Below the pieces are notes generated by a model that was not told the origin of the DNA, made no database searches, and saw only the letters and a program-made list of their open reading frames with translations. Position numbers and translations under genes: made by a program. Shown in pieces: positions 19,558 to 31,338 of a stretch of DNA of 64,000 nt. How positions within the stretch are numbered: position 1 is the first letter of the stretch; the number at the start of each line of letters is the position of its first letter. The DNA comes from Glebionis coronaria (Eukaryota > Streptophyta > Magnoliopsida > Asterales > Asteraceae), in assembly GCA_025667525.1 (NCBI GenBank), contig CM046875.1, forward strand, positions 206,642,271-206,706,270, given 5' to 3'.

Positions 19558-22029
19558 ATGAATCCGAATTCATTAATGCCTCAGATGACATCACTTACGG
19601 ACATTTCCGTCATTACGGGAACGGATAATCGCCCTCCAATGCTCATTAAAGAAGTCTTTGAAGCATGGCAAGGCCGTATGATGTCATACATTAAGGGAAA
19701 ACCGACATATGGGAGGCTTATGGTCAAGTCAATTCTTAATGGTCCACTTGATTATGGTACCATCGTGGTTAACAATGTGACTCGACCACGAGAATTTGAA
19801 GAACTTACACCAGCTCAACAACTCGTTGCCGATGCAGACGAAAAGGCTCTTCAAACCATTCTCCAAGCTCTTCCACATGATATCTATCGAATGGTCAGTC
19901 AATATACGGTTGCAAAGGATTTATGGGAACGGCTAAAGGTGTTGCTACAAGGTACGTCTCTTACCAAACAGGAAAGGGAATGTCAGTTATATGATCTGTT
20001 TGATAGATTCACGTACAGCCCAGGGGAAACGCTTCACGACTACTACTTCAGATTCACTACTCTCATGAATGATCTGAATGTATACAATCTCGTGATTGCT
20101 CCATTCTAGGTTAACACCAAGTTCTTGAATACTTTACCTCAAGCTGAATGGGGTGAGTATATTACCGATGTTAAGTTAACCAGCGATTTGCATAAATGCA
20201 ATTTGGATCAACTCTATGCTTTTCTTCAGCAGCATGAGAAACATGTGATCATGCACCGTTCGCCTCGAGGTATGTACCCTGATTCTTTAGCTTTGATGGC
20301 GAATCAACCAAGCTTGTCACACAACAACACTCCTTATATCTTGGGACACCAAGCCTATCATCCATCACCTTACATGACACCAACCTTCCCCCAATATTCG
20401 ATTCTACCGCAACCACCCACCTCACATCAGCAACAATATCGGTTTAATACACCTTCATCACAATATGCTTCACAACCTCACCCAGCAAGCATTGCACCTT
20501 ATGCTCAGTCATCATATTCTTCTTATCAAGAAAATGCAGCATATCCATCAAGCTACTCTGATCACATGAGTGTTCCTTCTAGTGCTTATGCATCTCAACA
20601 AGACCAAGCACTGTATTGTGATGATGATGAAGTCCCCATTCCTGAATTCAAACAAGGAACTGACCCAGTTGAAGTGTTAGCCACTATGTCTGCTTATCTC
20701 ACAAGGACTTTAAGCAAACGAGAATTTAGAGGACCAGCTCCTACTAACAATCAGCTGAGGAATTCATCCAATTCTCGCCAACAAACTACTATTGAGAATG
20801 GCAGGGTACTGGTTCAACCTATTCAACCTTATCAGGGGTGACCTACTACATCAACTACCAATGCACGCACGGTCAATCCTGCTCCAATGGTCAACACTCC
20901 TCCACGGGCTAATTCCACAGGCAAGTTGAGAATGATTACATGCTACAACTGTAAGGAAGAAGGTCACATGTCCAGGGATTGCAAAAAACCCAAGAGGAGA
21001 AGGGATGGTTAATGGTTTGCAGAGAAGATTTATCTGGTGAACGCTCAGGCACAAGGAAGGGAACTTGATGAAGAGGAGCTTGCATTTCTTGCTGATCCAG
21101 GGATTGCTGAACAAGACGTTGTCAACACACAGAATGCAGCATACCAAGCAGATGACCTTGATGCGTATGATTCAGACTGTGATGAACTTCAATCTGCACA
21201 GGCAGCTCTTATGGCAACTATATCCAGCTTAGGGCCAGAAAAAAGATCTGAGGTACTTATTAATACCACTGATACTAGTATTCAACCACATCAAGTTGTG
21301 CAAGAGAGTGCTGATTCGAATAGGTCTTCGGTGGTGAGTCTTTCAAATGAGGAGACAATCAATGATAGTAATATCAATGTGAGTCCCCAGTCTTTGAGTG
21401 AATCACAACCGGGAGCCATTTCGCATACGCATACTCCTGCTCAAGAAGATTTGGTCATGGTTCATGCTACATTACTTAGCCAAATGAATGCTGCACTGTT
21501 AGAAACCCTAGCTAAGAATAAGAATTTGTCTGATGAGCTTGCCTTGTGCAACGAGAAAGTTCAAAATTTGGAATTAGTTCCTTCGTCTAGTGTTCTAACA
21601 AATCCAAAATATGATCATTTTCGAAACAAACAAATGGGTCATTTGCAAGAAATTGAAACCTTAAGAGCAAATCTTTCTAACGAACTTAAAGAAAAAGAGT
21701 TAGTGGTCACTAATTTTCAAAAAATTCAAACGGATTTTGAATTACTCGAGTCTAAGAAGAATGAAATGGAAATTAATGCGGCTAATAAGATTAGAAGTCT
21801 AGATTATTTGCTTTTAAGACAATACGCTGCCTCTCAACTAGTGCACTTATTTGATGCTTCGTTTAGAGAATTTAACTTATCACGTCAAAAAGGCCTTCCC
21901 CCTAACCCACGGTATGCAAAACAAGCTTTTATCCATAGTCCAAGACTTTATAATGCAACCCAATTAGGATTGGTCTTAGACCCGATCGTTATTTTCGATG
22001 ATCGCACTAGTAAGGATCTAGTTGATTAG
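19558..22029 (+). pseudogene. gag: gag of copia body C, with zinc knuckle
   Basis: ATG 19558 (M-N-P-N-S-L-M-P-Q) starts a UBN2-type gag: N-R-P-P-M-L, an L-P-H-D-I-Y region, D-L-W-E-R-L, T-S-L-T-K-Q-E-R-E-C and L-H-D-Y-Y-F-R-F. A Gln/Pro/Tyr/Ser-rich stretch follows (20290-20620). A CCHC knuckle C-Y-N-C-x4-H-x4-C is at 20941-20982, then an acidic, coiled-coil-like region from 21037. One reading frame runs throughout but is broken by stops at 20107 (TAG), 20839 (TGA), 21010 (TAA) and 22027 (TAG). A frame change follows before 22077. It was once the capsid/nucleocapsid protein and is now dead. Confidence 0.88.
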
Positions 22030-22076
22030 AATCGGTCATACAACTTTGCAAATATCCCTATTGTGATTATTTTAAA

Positions 22077-24371
22077 ATGAATCAGGAGCTTGCAAAAACG
22101 GATTTTAGAATTCGCTTCCATATGGATAAAGATCTCATCACAGCACCAACCTACATGTTAAATGAAGAAAACCCTAGTACACTTCCTACACTTGTCAAAA
22201 TGGAAGGACCTAAGGAAATTCCAAAGGATCTTCCACCTGTTAGCACTATATGGTTAAACTTGCAAGAGATTAATCAACACTTTGCTAGTTTTGACAAGGT
22301 CATTTTGGAATGTACGACTTCAAATGGCCTAAACGCCGGAGAATGGGCTTTCGAACACATGAACGAGGTGTTTAAGAATGAGATCAATCCGTTTGTCGAA
22401 AGTCTAAAAGGAAGTTTTGCATCTCTTTCGGAAAATCTTGAGTTTGAAATTGCAGAAGTTCAAAAAGTGTTTTATGAAATAGACACCGCTTACGAATTAC
22501 AATTAATTGAAAAGGAAAAGATTTTATCCGAATATGACCGATTCTTGTCCCAAGTTATTTCGTGTGATGTGCTTACTACTGTGAATGTTAATTATTCGAA
22601 TGAGCTTACATCCACTATGATTAACTGTGATGCTGTGAATATATGTGATGATGTGTGTGATCTCTCTGTAAATGTTGCTGATACTGTAAATGAGGTAGAT
22701 AATCATTCTTGTCACGAATCTAACGCTGAATTTTTAAAGCTACAAGATTCTTACAATTTACTTTCAAAACGCTTTAATCAACTAGAACAACATTGTATAT
22801 CTTTAGAATTAAAACAACAAACTCAAAATGAGGATTTTTTGATAACAAATGGTTGTGAAAACAGTGTTGAGACGAGTGACAAGATGATTGCAATAGTTAA
22901 GGCATTATAGGAAGAGATTATGAGATTGAAGAGAGATGTGTCACCAAATGAAACACTAAATTTGGAACTAGAGGCTGCAGAGTCTAAAAACCAGGTCTTA
23001 GAAATTAGACTCTCGTCTATTCTAGGAGAGATGGATCGGGCAAGACAGGGACTATCCGCTCTTTATGGTTCAATAGAAGAACGCTTAGCTTTTAATGCAG
23101 CACAACAACAATCTTATGTTGAACAACTGAACCAAAAGTGTGAGGAAATCTCTGACTTAAACATCCAGCTCATTGACAAAAACATGGTTTTGGCCGAGTT
23201 AAAGGAGACACTTCTTCTCACCCGACAAGAAGCTGTTAATAACTTAGCTACCAACTCTGCACCGTCCTCTAGTGCTCCAACAACCAAGTCAGTAGTGCTT
23301 TATAAGAACCCGCTCCATAAGAAAAACCCGGTTACCTATTATATGAGGAATGAAATTAAGCATGTAGATCTTGTTAGGGATATTTTAGACGATCTTTATG
23401 CCTTAGATCCCTCAAGTAGCTACTATTATTCAGCCCATGAATATATTAAGCGTGTTCAATATTCCTTAGCATATTTGCAATACATAGGTAAACCAGGTTC
23501 TGCACTACTCACTGATCGACCCATTGCTGTAACTCCATTCAATAAGACCCCAGGAGCAAAACCGTCATTGGCACCATCAAGTAAGGCACCTTTAAAATCT
23601 GTTGCTAATGTTCCCACTTTGCCTTCTACAGGATTAAAAGAGTCTACTAAGGCTAAAGGATCGCCACTCAAGAAAGCTAAGATCAAGCCCTCCACTAGTA
23701 GTACCAACAAGAAGAAAGTAGAAGCTCACCATAGGAATGTTATGTCAGTTTTAAATAAAAAGAATCATGTTGCTAAGACTAAAAGCTCTGCGCCTGTGCA
23801 GAAGCCTAAACCATTCGTGAATTCTAATTTGAATTGTTGGAATTGTAATGAGTGCATGTTTTCCTAACGTCATGATTTGTGTCTTATTGATCATGTGAAT
23901 GAAATGAATGCCATTAGGAATAATCTTAAATGGAAGCCAACTGGGCGAACTCGTACCCAAGTTGGATGGCAATGGCGTCCCACTGGTAGGACCTTTCCAT
24001 TAGATGGAACAATGTGCCCTTTAACTAGGAATACATCCATTGAGGTTAGGTCTCAGCGTCCTTTAGTTAGGAACACTAGCACTACAGTATGGAAACAGCG
24101 CCCTTTAATTAGGTCAGCCCCCACTATAGTGCCTATCAGTGAAGAAATACCTCAGGATTTAAGCCAACTAGAATCTACACCACCAACTAGGAAGAAGGCT
24201 AGGAAATCTAAGAAACCTAAAGTTAGCAAATCTAAGATTATTAAATCTGTACCTGCTAATAACAAGGAACATTCAGATTCCGATACCTCTACATTGTACT
24301 CGTCTTGTGATATTTTCAGGTGGTCCAAATCATCCTCTGGTATTTGGACTCCGGTTGTTCAAAGCATATGA
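22077..24371 (+). pseudogene. gag-pol linker of copia body C, coiled-coil and Cys/His motif
   Basis: Third-frame continuation, broken by stops at 22908 (TAG) and 23865 (TAA). It is mostly helical with Leu/Glu/Lys heptad character, then a Lys/Ser/Pro-rich segment (23560-23810). The Cys/His motif C-x2-C-x2-C-x5-H-x2-C is at 23835-23882, and repeated W-R-P-T-G-R-T / C-P-L-T-R passages are at 23930-24020. The Cys/His motif and these passages are shared with body A (9335-9530). It leads by a one-base frame change near 24320-24345 into protease. The role of this spacer in copia elements is not known to me. Confidence 0.75.
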
Positions 24372-26320
24372 CCGGAGATCGCTCGATGCTCCAAAATTTC
24401 GTCAGCAAGTTTCTTGGAACGGTTAAATTCGGTAATGATCATATTGCAAAGATAATGGGGTATGGTGAATATCAGATTGGAAACGTTACGATTTCAAGGG
24501 TATACTATGTAGAAGGTCTTGGTCATAATTTATTTTCAGTAGGACAGTTTTGTGATTCCAACCTAGAGGTTGCTTTTCGACAACATACTTGTTTCATCCG
24601 CAACTTGGAAGGAAAAGAATTGTTGAAGGGGTCTCGTGGTTCAAATCTTTATACATTGTCCTTACAAGACATGATGGCCGCCTCTCCAGTATGTCTTCTC
24701 TCTAAAGCATCTAAGACCAAGTCATGGTTATGGCATCGCAGATTATCTCATCTCAACTTTGATGCTATTAATCATCTGGCTAAAAACGAATTAGTTCGTG
24801 GTCTTCGAAAGCTCAAATTTCACAAGGACCATTTATGTTCCGCGTGTTCAAGGGGGAAAAGTACCAAGAAATCATACAAGCCCAAAGCTGAAGACACCAA
24901 TCAAGAAAAACTTCATCTTTTGCATATGGATCTTTGTGGGCCAATGAGAACTGAAAGTGTGAGCGGTAAGAAATTCATTCTTGTTATTGTGGATGATTTC
25001 TCCAGGTTTACATGGGTAAGATTTTTACGTACAAAGGATGAAGCACCGAAGGCTATCATCATTTTTCTGAAATTCATTCAGGTACGTTTAAATACTACTG
25101 TCCGCCGTATTCGTACATATAATGGAACAGAGTTCGTCAACCAGACTCTTCGTGCTTACTATGAAGAAGTTGGTATCTCACATGAAACATCCGCTGCACG
25201 TACTCCACAACAAAACGGTGTCGTTGAAAGACGGATTCGTACGCTTATGGAAGCTGCTAGGACTATGCTGATTTATGCGAACGCTCCATTGTTCTTGTGG
25301 GCAGAAGCTATATCTACTGTATGTTTCACCCAAAACCGCTCTATCATTCGGCAACGCCATGGAAAAATACCTTACGAGCTTCTACATGATCGTAAACCCG
25401 ATGTTTCATTCTTTCATGTGTTTGGTGCTCTTTGTTATCCAAACATTAATAGTGAGAACTTGGGCAAGCTTCAACCGAAAGCCGATATAGGTATTTTCAT
25501 TGGTTACTCACCCTCCAAGAAAGCATACCGAATTTACAACCGTCGTCTTGGTAAGATTGTAGAAACTATGGACGTAGATTTTGATGAGCTGACAGCGATG
25601 GCTTCTGAGCAACGCAGCTCTGAACCCGCGCTTCATGAGATGGGAACCGGTGCTATTAGTTCCGGATTAGTTCCCAATAATCCTACTTCTACATCATTTT
25701 TACCACCTACAAGGCCCGAGTGGGATAAACTGTTTCAACCGTTGTTTGATGAATTCTTTGATCCCCCAAATGATGAAGTTCCAGCACCTGTAGTGATAGC
25801 TCCAATCCCTGAAGCTGTTGCTCAAGCTAATGAAGCTTTATCTAATGCATCTTCAATTAACAATGAACCGGATGCACCTTTACCAAGTGATTTTCAAACT
25901 ACACCTGAATCGTCACCCTTACTTGTGCCTAATGATGTTGAAGAGGATTCTATTGATCACGATTTGGAATATGCTCACCTACAAGAGCTTCCTTTCTTTG
26001 GTGTACCGATACCTGAAAACCCTTCAGCCGCGTCTACCTCAGAAGAAGCTCCTTCAATTGTTCACTCCAGACCACCACGGATTGAAAATCATAGCACCAA
26101 ATGGACAAAAGATCATCCAATTAGGAATGTCATTGGAGATCTAGATCGACCAGTCTCTACACGCCATCAATTACAAGAGAGTGCACTCTATTGCTATTTT
26201 GATGCATTTCTCTCCGAACTTGAACCTAAAAATTGGCAACAGGCTATGACTCAATCATCTTGGATTGAAGCCATGCAGGAGGAACTAAATGAATCCAAAG
26301 ACTTGAAGTATGGGAATTAG
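24320..26320 (+). pseudogene. pol: Protease and integrase of copia body C
   Basis: Begins with the aspartic protease motif L-D-S-G-C-S-K-H-M-T-G. The integrase zinc region H-H-C-C (W-H-R-R-L-S-H ... C-S-A-C-S-R-G-K) is near 24733-24860. The core has L-L-H-M-D-L-C-G-P (first Asp), R-T-Y-N-G-T-E-F at 25112-25135, and T-P-Q-Q-N-G-V-V-E-R (Glu). In the family, as I know it, the second catalytic Asp lies where this copy has Tyr (25118-25120), so the integrase should be inactive. The C-terminal part is Pro/Ser/Glu-rich. The frame ends at 26318-26320 because of a one-base loss near 26304; reading continues in another frame into RT. Confidence 0.88.
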
Positions 26321-27422
26321 TTCCTCTCCCTGACAAGGTTAACATCCTTACTTTGTTGTGGGTTTATAAGGTTAAACTCGATGAGATGGGTGCAGTATTG
26401 AAGAATAAGGCTAGATTGGTCGCTAGAGGATACAAACAAGCCTTGTGTATAGACTTTGAAGAATCTTTTGCTCCTGTTGCAAGATTGGAGGCCATTAGAC
26501 TATTCCTTGCGTATGCTGCTCATATGAACATGATCGTCTATCAAATGGATGTGAAGACGGCATTTTTGAACGGTGAACTAAGGGAAGAAGTCTATGTTAG
26601 TCAGCCGGATGGGTTCGTTAGCATGGAGTTTCCTAATCATGTGTACAAGCTTAAGAAGGCTCTCTACGGGTTGAAACAAGCTCCACGCGCGTGGTATGAT
26701 CTCCTTTCAACATATCTCATTTCGGAAGGCTTCTCCAAAGGCAAGGTGGACCCCACTCTATTTACTCTCAAGGAGGACAACGACATGATTCTGGTACAAA
26801 TTTATGTTGATGATATAATATTTGCTGCCTCTAACATAGAATTGTCCAAACGCTTTGAGAAGATAATGTCCACACGCTTTCAGATGTCAATGATGGGAAA
26901 AATTTCATTTTTCTTAGGATTACAAATTTCTCAAAATCCCAGAGGCATCTTTATTAATCAATCCAAATATGCTCTAGAATCTTTAAAGAAATATAACTTT
27001 GAAAATTGTGACCCCGTGGACACTCCAATGGTGGAGAAATCCAAGTTAGATGAAGATAGGAATGGGACTATTGTCGATCCAAAACTTTACCTTGGGATGA
27101 TCGGCACCCTTCTCTATCTGACTGCTAGCAGGCCTGATTTGCAATTTGCTGTATGCATGTGTGCCCGGTATCAGGCTCGGCCTACCGAAAAGCACCTACA
27201 TGTTGTTAAAATGATCTTTCGGTATCTCAAAGGAACACTTCATCGTGGTCTATGGTATCCGAAAGATTCCTCTATTGCTTTAATATCATACGCAGATGCC
27301 GATCATGCTGGGTGCCAGGACACGAGGCGTAGCACTTCTGGGTCTGTGCAACTCCTTGGAGACAAATTGATCAGTTGGTCTTCAAAAAGGCAGAAAAGCG
27401 CTGCAATTTCTAGCACGGAGGC
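26306..27422 (+). pseudogene. pol: Reverse transcriptase and RNase H N-terminal part, copia body C
   Basis: After the frameshift the frame reads W-E-L-V-P-L-P-D-K, then V-Y-K-V-K and [10 protein letters not shown]. It continues with [12 protein letters not shown], the active-site Y-V-D-D box at 26803-26814, and the L-K-G-T-L-H-R-G-L boundary. RNase H follows with Y-A-D-A-D-H-A-G and I-S-S-T-E-A. It is interrupted inside the S-S-T-E-A-E-Y motif by element D; the remaining codons are at 41581-41944. The frame runs on artificially into the D LTR to 27489. Confidence 0.92.
27418..27422. repeat. Target-site duplication GAGGC of element D, left copy
   Basis: GAGGC precedes the D LTR; AAGGC (41576-41580) follows it. 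One mismatch is consistent with a later point change. Joining the two flanks restores the RNase H frame. Confidence 0.8.
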
Positions 27423-30400
27423 TGATTGTGGTAAAATACACCTTTTAGGAAAAAGGCGTAAAAGCGGTAAGTATCGAGTGAGGATTTAGGAAAATCAACA
27501 CTAATGACCCTAATGGATTCCAAGTTCGTTTCCCAAGGAGGTATATGTGTGTGAAAAACTTGTCAAAAGTTTGTGATTAATGATTGGTTTAGAAGGGGAT
27601 TAGAAGAGAAAATGACGAAGACGTAAAAATAAAAATTAACACAAAATCACTACTAGAAAGTTAAAACGTAGAAGCTTAAAAACCACAAAAATAAAAATAA
27701 TTTCTAAAAATTACCAAAAATTCACCAAAAATCAATAATAATAAACTAAGAGTTTACCAATGATCAAAACTTTTTCAAACTTTTTAAATAATTAAATATC
27801 CAATTTTTAAATGCTAATTAAAGCCCTAAAAATCAAATAAATTATCAAAAAGCCCAAATAAAGATTTTTCAATTGATAAACCTCTAAAATGACCTAAAAT
27901 GATTAAAACTATTTTTAGAAATTTTAAAACTAATAAAAACTATTTAAAATGATTTAAAAACTATTAAAACTTAAAATAATTATAAAGATTAATCTATAAG
28001 AGAGAAAATTATTCTAAAAGTTTCTAAATTCCTATTTTAATGTATTTAACCTAAGAAAAATGTAAAAAGTTGGAAAAAGTGAAATTTTAAAAATAATAAT
28101 AAAATAATAATAAAATAATATTAAAAATCCAAAAATTATAAAAAATTCTAAAAACTTGCAAACTAGTTTATTTTAACCTAAATAATCAGAAAATCAAAGT
28201 GAAATTACCAAAATACCCCTCATGGGCCCTCAAATGGGCCAAATCCAAAAACAGTCAACATAAATGGGCTTTTGGGCCCAAAAAGTCAAACTTGGCCCAA
28301 TTGACTTGTAAAAGCCCTATCTGACTTAAAATTCAATTCTAAGAACAAAACTCTAAAGGCCCAAAAGCTGAAAATGTGCTTATCACAGCTTATTGAACAC
28401 AAAGCTTATTCTTATTGGGCTTTTCAGCCCATTAAGCCATAAGCTAATGCCATAAGCTCTAATTTGACACACAACCCTCTTTTAGGATGCTTAAGAGATC
28501 TGTCAAAAGAAATTTCCAATAAGCTCACTCAATAAGCCAGAAAATAGAAAAGCAAAAATTCACAAAACGACAAAATAGTCGGGTTTGAGAAATAAGGCAC
28601 CTCAGAAGCTCTAGTTTGTTGCAAAAGCTCACAAATAGCTTAACTAAGAATAATCAATCAAGAAAATCACAAAAAGCCAAGTAGAATAAGCTGTAGGAGC
28701 AAATAAGCTGGCTGAAAAAGCCAAATAAGCTAGTTTTCTAGCAAAAGCTTAACCAAAAGACTTGTAAACTTCCAGACTTGATATTAAGCTGAGAAAAATG
28801 ATTTCTATTACCAAAGATAAGTTATTGCATGTATCAATAAGCAAAACAGATTCAAATAAGCTTGAAACCAAGTTTGACCAAAAGTCAAACGCTGATAAGT
28901 TATAATCAAACGCTGACAGGAACAAAGTAGGCGTTGACAGACTTAATGAAGTGTAAGGACTCGTTTTTCATCCTGCTGGTCAAGGTTTGAGTGCAAACCT
29001 TGTGAATCAAGGCTTACCAGTTGGGTAAACTTGATGTGTTTTGGCACAAATAAGCCAATAAGCCAGTGGGCTTATAAGCTATGAACAAAGCAATCCAAAT
29101 AACAAAATATTCTCACAAGCAGCATACAAATAAGATCCAAGCAACAATACAACAATCCTAATGCTAGAAATCACAATGCAACACCAAATGAGGTGGTCAC
29201 TTTGCTGATGCAAATGACCACTTCAGCAGACTTTGATAAGCTATAAAAACCACAATAAGCCACCAAATTCAATAAGCAGATAAACAATAGATAGCTTATC
29301 ACCCAAACTATTCCCAAACCAAATTTCAGACCTTAGATCCAACTAACAAAGAAGTTATTGGATCTGATGTGTTTAACCAAATTCAAAACCACTTTTATCA
29401 GATTTTTGCAAAACTTAGAATCCCTTTTCCAAACTTTCAGAAAGTAAACCAATGGCTAAAACTTGTGTATTAGCACTTGTTTAGACCACCCAAACCCTAA
29501 GAACCAAGGGCACAAGGCCACAAGGCCTTATGAACCAGTAATCCCAAACAACCCTTATTAACCACTTTTCAAACAAACTTCTGATTTTTACACACAACCT
29601 GTTTATTTTAATGATCAAAAAGCTATACTAGGTGACAACTAACAAAAACCAACCAATAAACACAAACCACAAACACAAGAACACCAAATCATATACCAAA
29701 GTACAAAATAAGCAGAAACATGAAATTTTTAGGGGAATCTTAACAAGGGTTTATACCTGCCTTCCACAACTTTCTAGGAAGGCCAGCTATGCTCCTTGGA
29801 CCTTGTTCAATAACTAGAACAAGACCAAGGTTCTTCAACAAAGGTGATGCAACACTGCCTTGGTTGATGGTTCAAAGTAGAACCTCAAGGACTTGATGTC
29901 TTCAACACAAGCAGCAAACAACTCAACCAAGGGCTCTAATCCCTTCACAAGCTTGGTGTCAACAAGCTTGTAAGAGCTTATAGCTAATGGTCAAGGGTTA
30001 GTACACAAAATAACCAAAACAGAACCTAGGATTTCAAGGTTTTCAGACCTTAAAAACCTTATGAAACAAGACGTTCCTTAACCACAAGATTAAGGTAGGC
30101 CTTCACAATCAAATTGAACTCAGAATTAGGCTACTCAAACACCAAACTTTTAACTAAATCAAAAAGAGATTTCAAATTTCAGAAATTCAAATTTTATTTA
30201 ACTTAAAAAGGAATTACAAAGATTAATAGCCTAAAACTGGAACAAAAGGGACTCTCAAATGTTGAGGTCTCCTTTTATAGGCAAATGCCTGGCTAAACAC
30301 TATTCATAAACCCTAGAAGTGATTTCTCTAAAATGCCCTTGGTCTTCTAGACGTTTTCTTGATGTGAGCTGTCCAAAATGCATCCAAACCGTTTAAAATA

Positions 30401-31338
30401 GCTTTGTGATGAAGCAATGAGTGTCAGCTATTGATCTTGACACGTGGCTAAGCTTGGAGCCCAAGTTGTGTTTTGATTGGTGGACGGGTTTGAATGGTGG
30501 GGCCTATTGGTGAGTGGAGATGAGGGTTTTGTGTGTGGGATGTGATTCTGCATGTGTGAATCACACGTGGGTGTGGGTAATTTTGATTTACCCTTTGTTT
30601 TAAGTGATGGTAAAACTGGGTGGATGAAGGTGAATAGTAAGTTGTTTGATCCGTTTTTGTAGGAGTGTTATGTTGTTTGGCGCAATATTGTGTTTAAATG
30701 TTTCATTTGCACAACATTAGCCCTTCCTTTTCCTTTCTCTTGTCTTTTGTGTTTAAAACCCATCAGCGTCCAAAACCTTTGTATCAACGTTTCATAACTT
30801 GTCATTTTTGGCACAAACTTTCCAAAAAGGGTTTCAAGGGTTAATTTTGGACTTTTTTGCATATTTGAAGGACTGATCTTGGACAATGTTGATCTTCAAA
30901 GGTCTTCATTGTATCTTTGACTTCATGAGGGACCATTGTTGGCAATTTTGATTTGTTGAGGGACTAATCTTGCCAATTCTTCAAAGTTGAGGGACCTTTT
31001 GTGTAATTTTGACAAACTTAAGGGACCAAACTTGTAATTATGAATATACAAGGGTTTTAAGTGTCAATTCTTCAATAAATGAGGATAAATCTTGTTTGTC
31101 TTCAAGTCTTCAAGGGTATTTGTTTGAGAATTCCATGATTAGGGCCCGGTTCTTTGTACGGCTTCGTTTCTCGTGTCCGTTTTTCCTTGTAACTTGTGAT
31201 ATTTTGTCTTTTTCACGATATCCATACCTAAAATACACAAGTAAACAAACACAAACATATATATGGTATTTTTATGACATTTTATGCATTAAAAGCCCGA
31301 AAAGAACGATGAGATCATGTATAAATGCCATCTCATCA
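27423..31338 (-). repeat. 3' LTR of element D (left copy, 3916 bp)
   Basis: Starts TGATTGTGGTAAAATACACC and ends GCCATCTCATCA. Contents: a very AT-rich part (27600-28200), a part rich in AATAAGC heptamers (28380-29710), and degenerate GAGGGACYAA repeats (30868-31057). No credible gene: short ORFs (e.g. 29632-29817, 31009-31386) recur in both LTRs with no domain. Confidence 0.93.
30868..31057 (+). repeat. Degenerate ~30-bp GAGGGACYAA repeats in the D LTR
   Basis: About five loosely spaced copies of GAGGGAC(T/C)... followed by CTTGNNAATT. The equivalent array is at 41105-41295 in the other LTR. Confidence 0.65.

Noticed and set aside
24320..26320. Host gene coding an integrase-like protein
   Set aside because: Protease, integrase, RT and RNase H follow in copia order between LTR and PPT signals, with frame breaks: a retrotransposon pol pseudogene.
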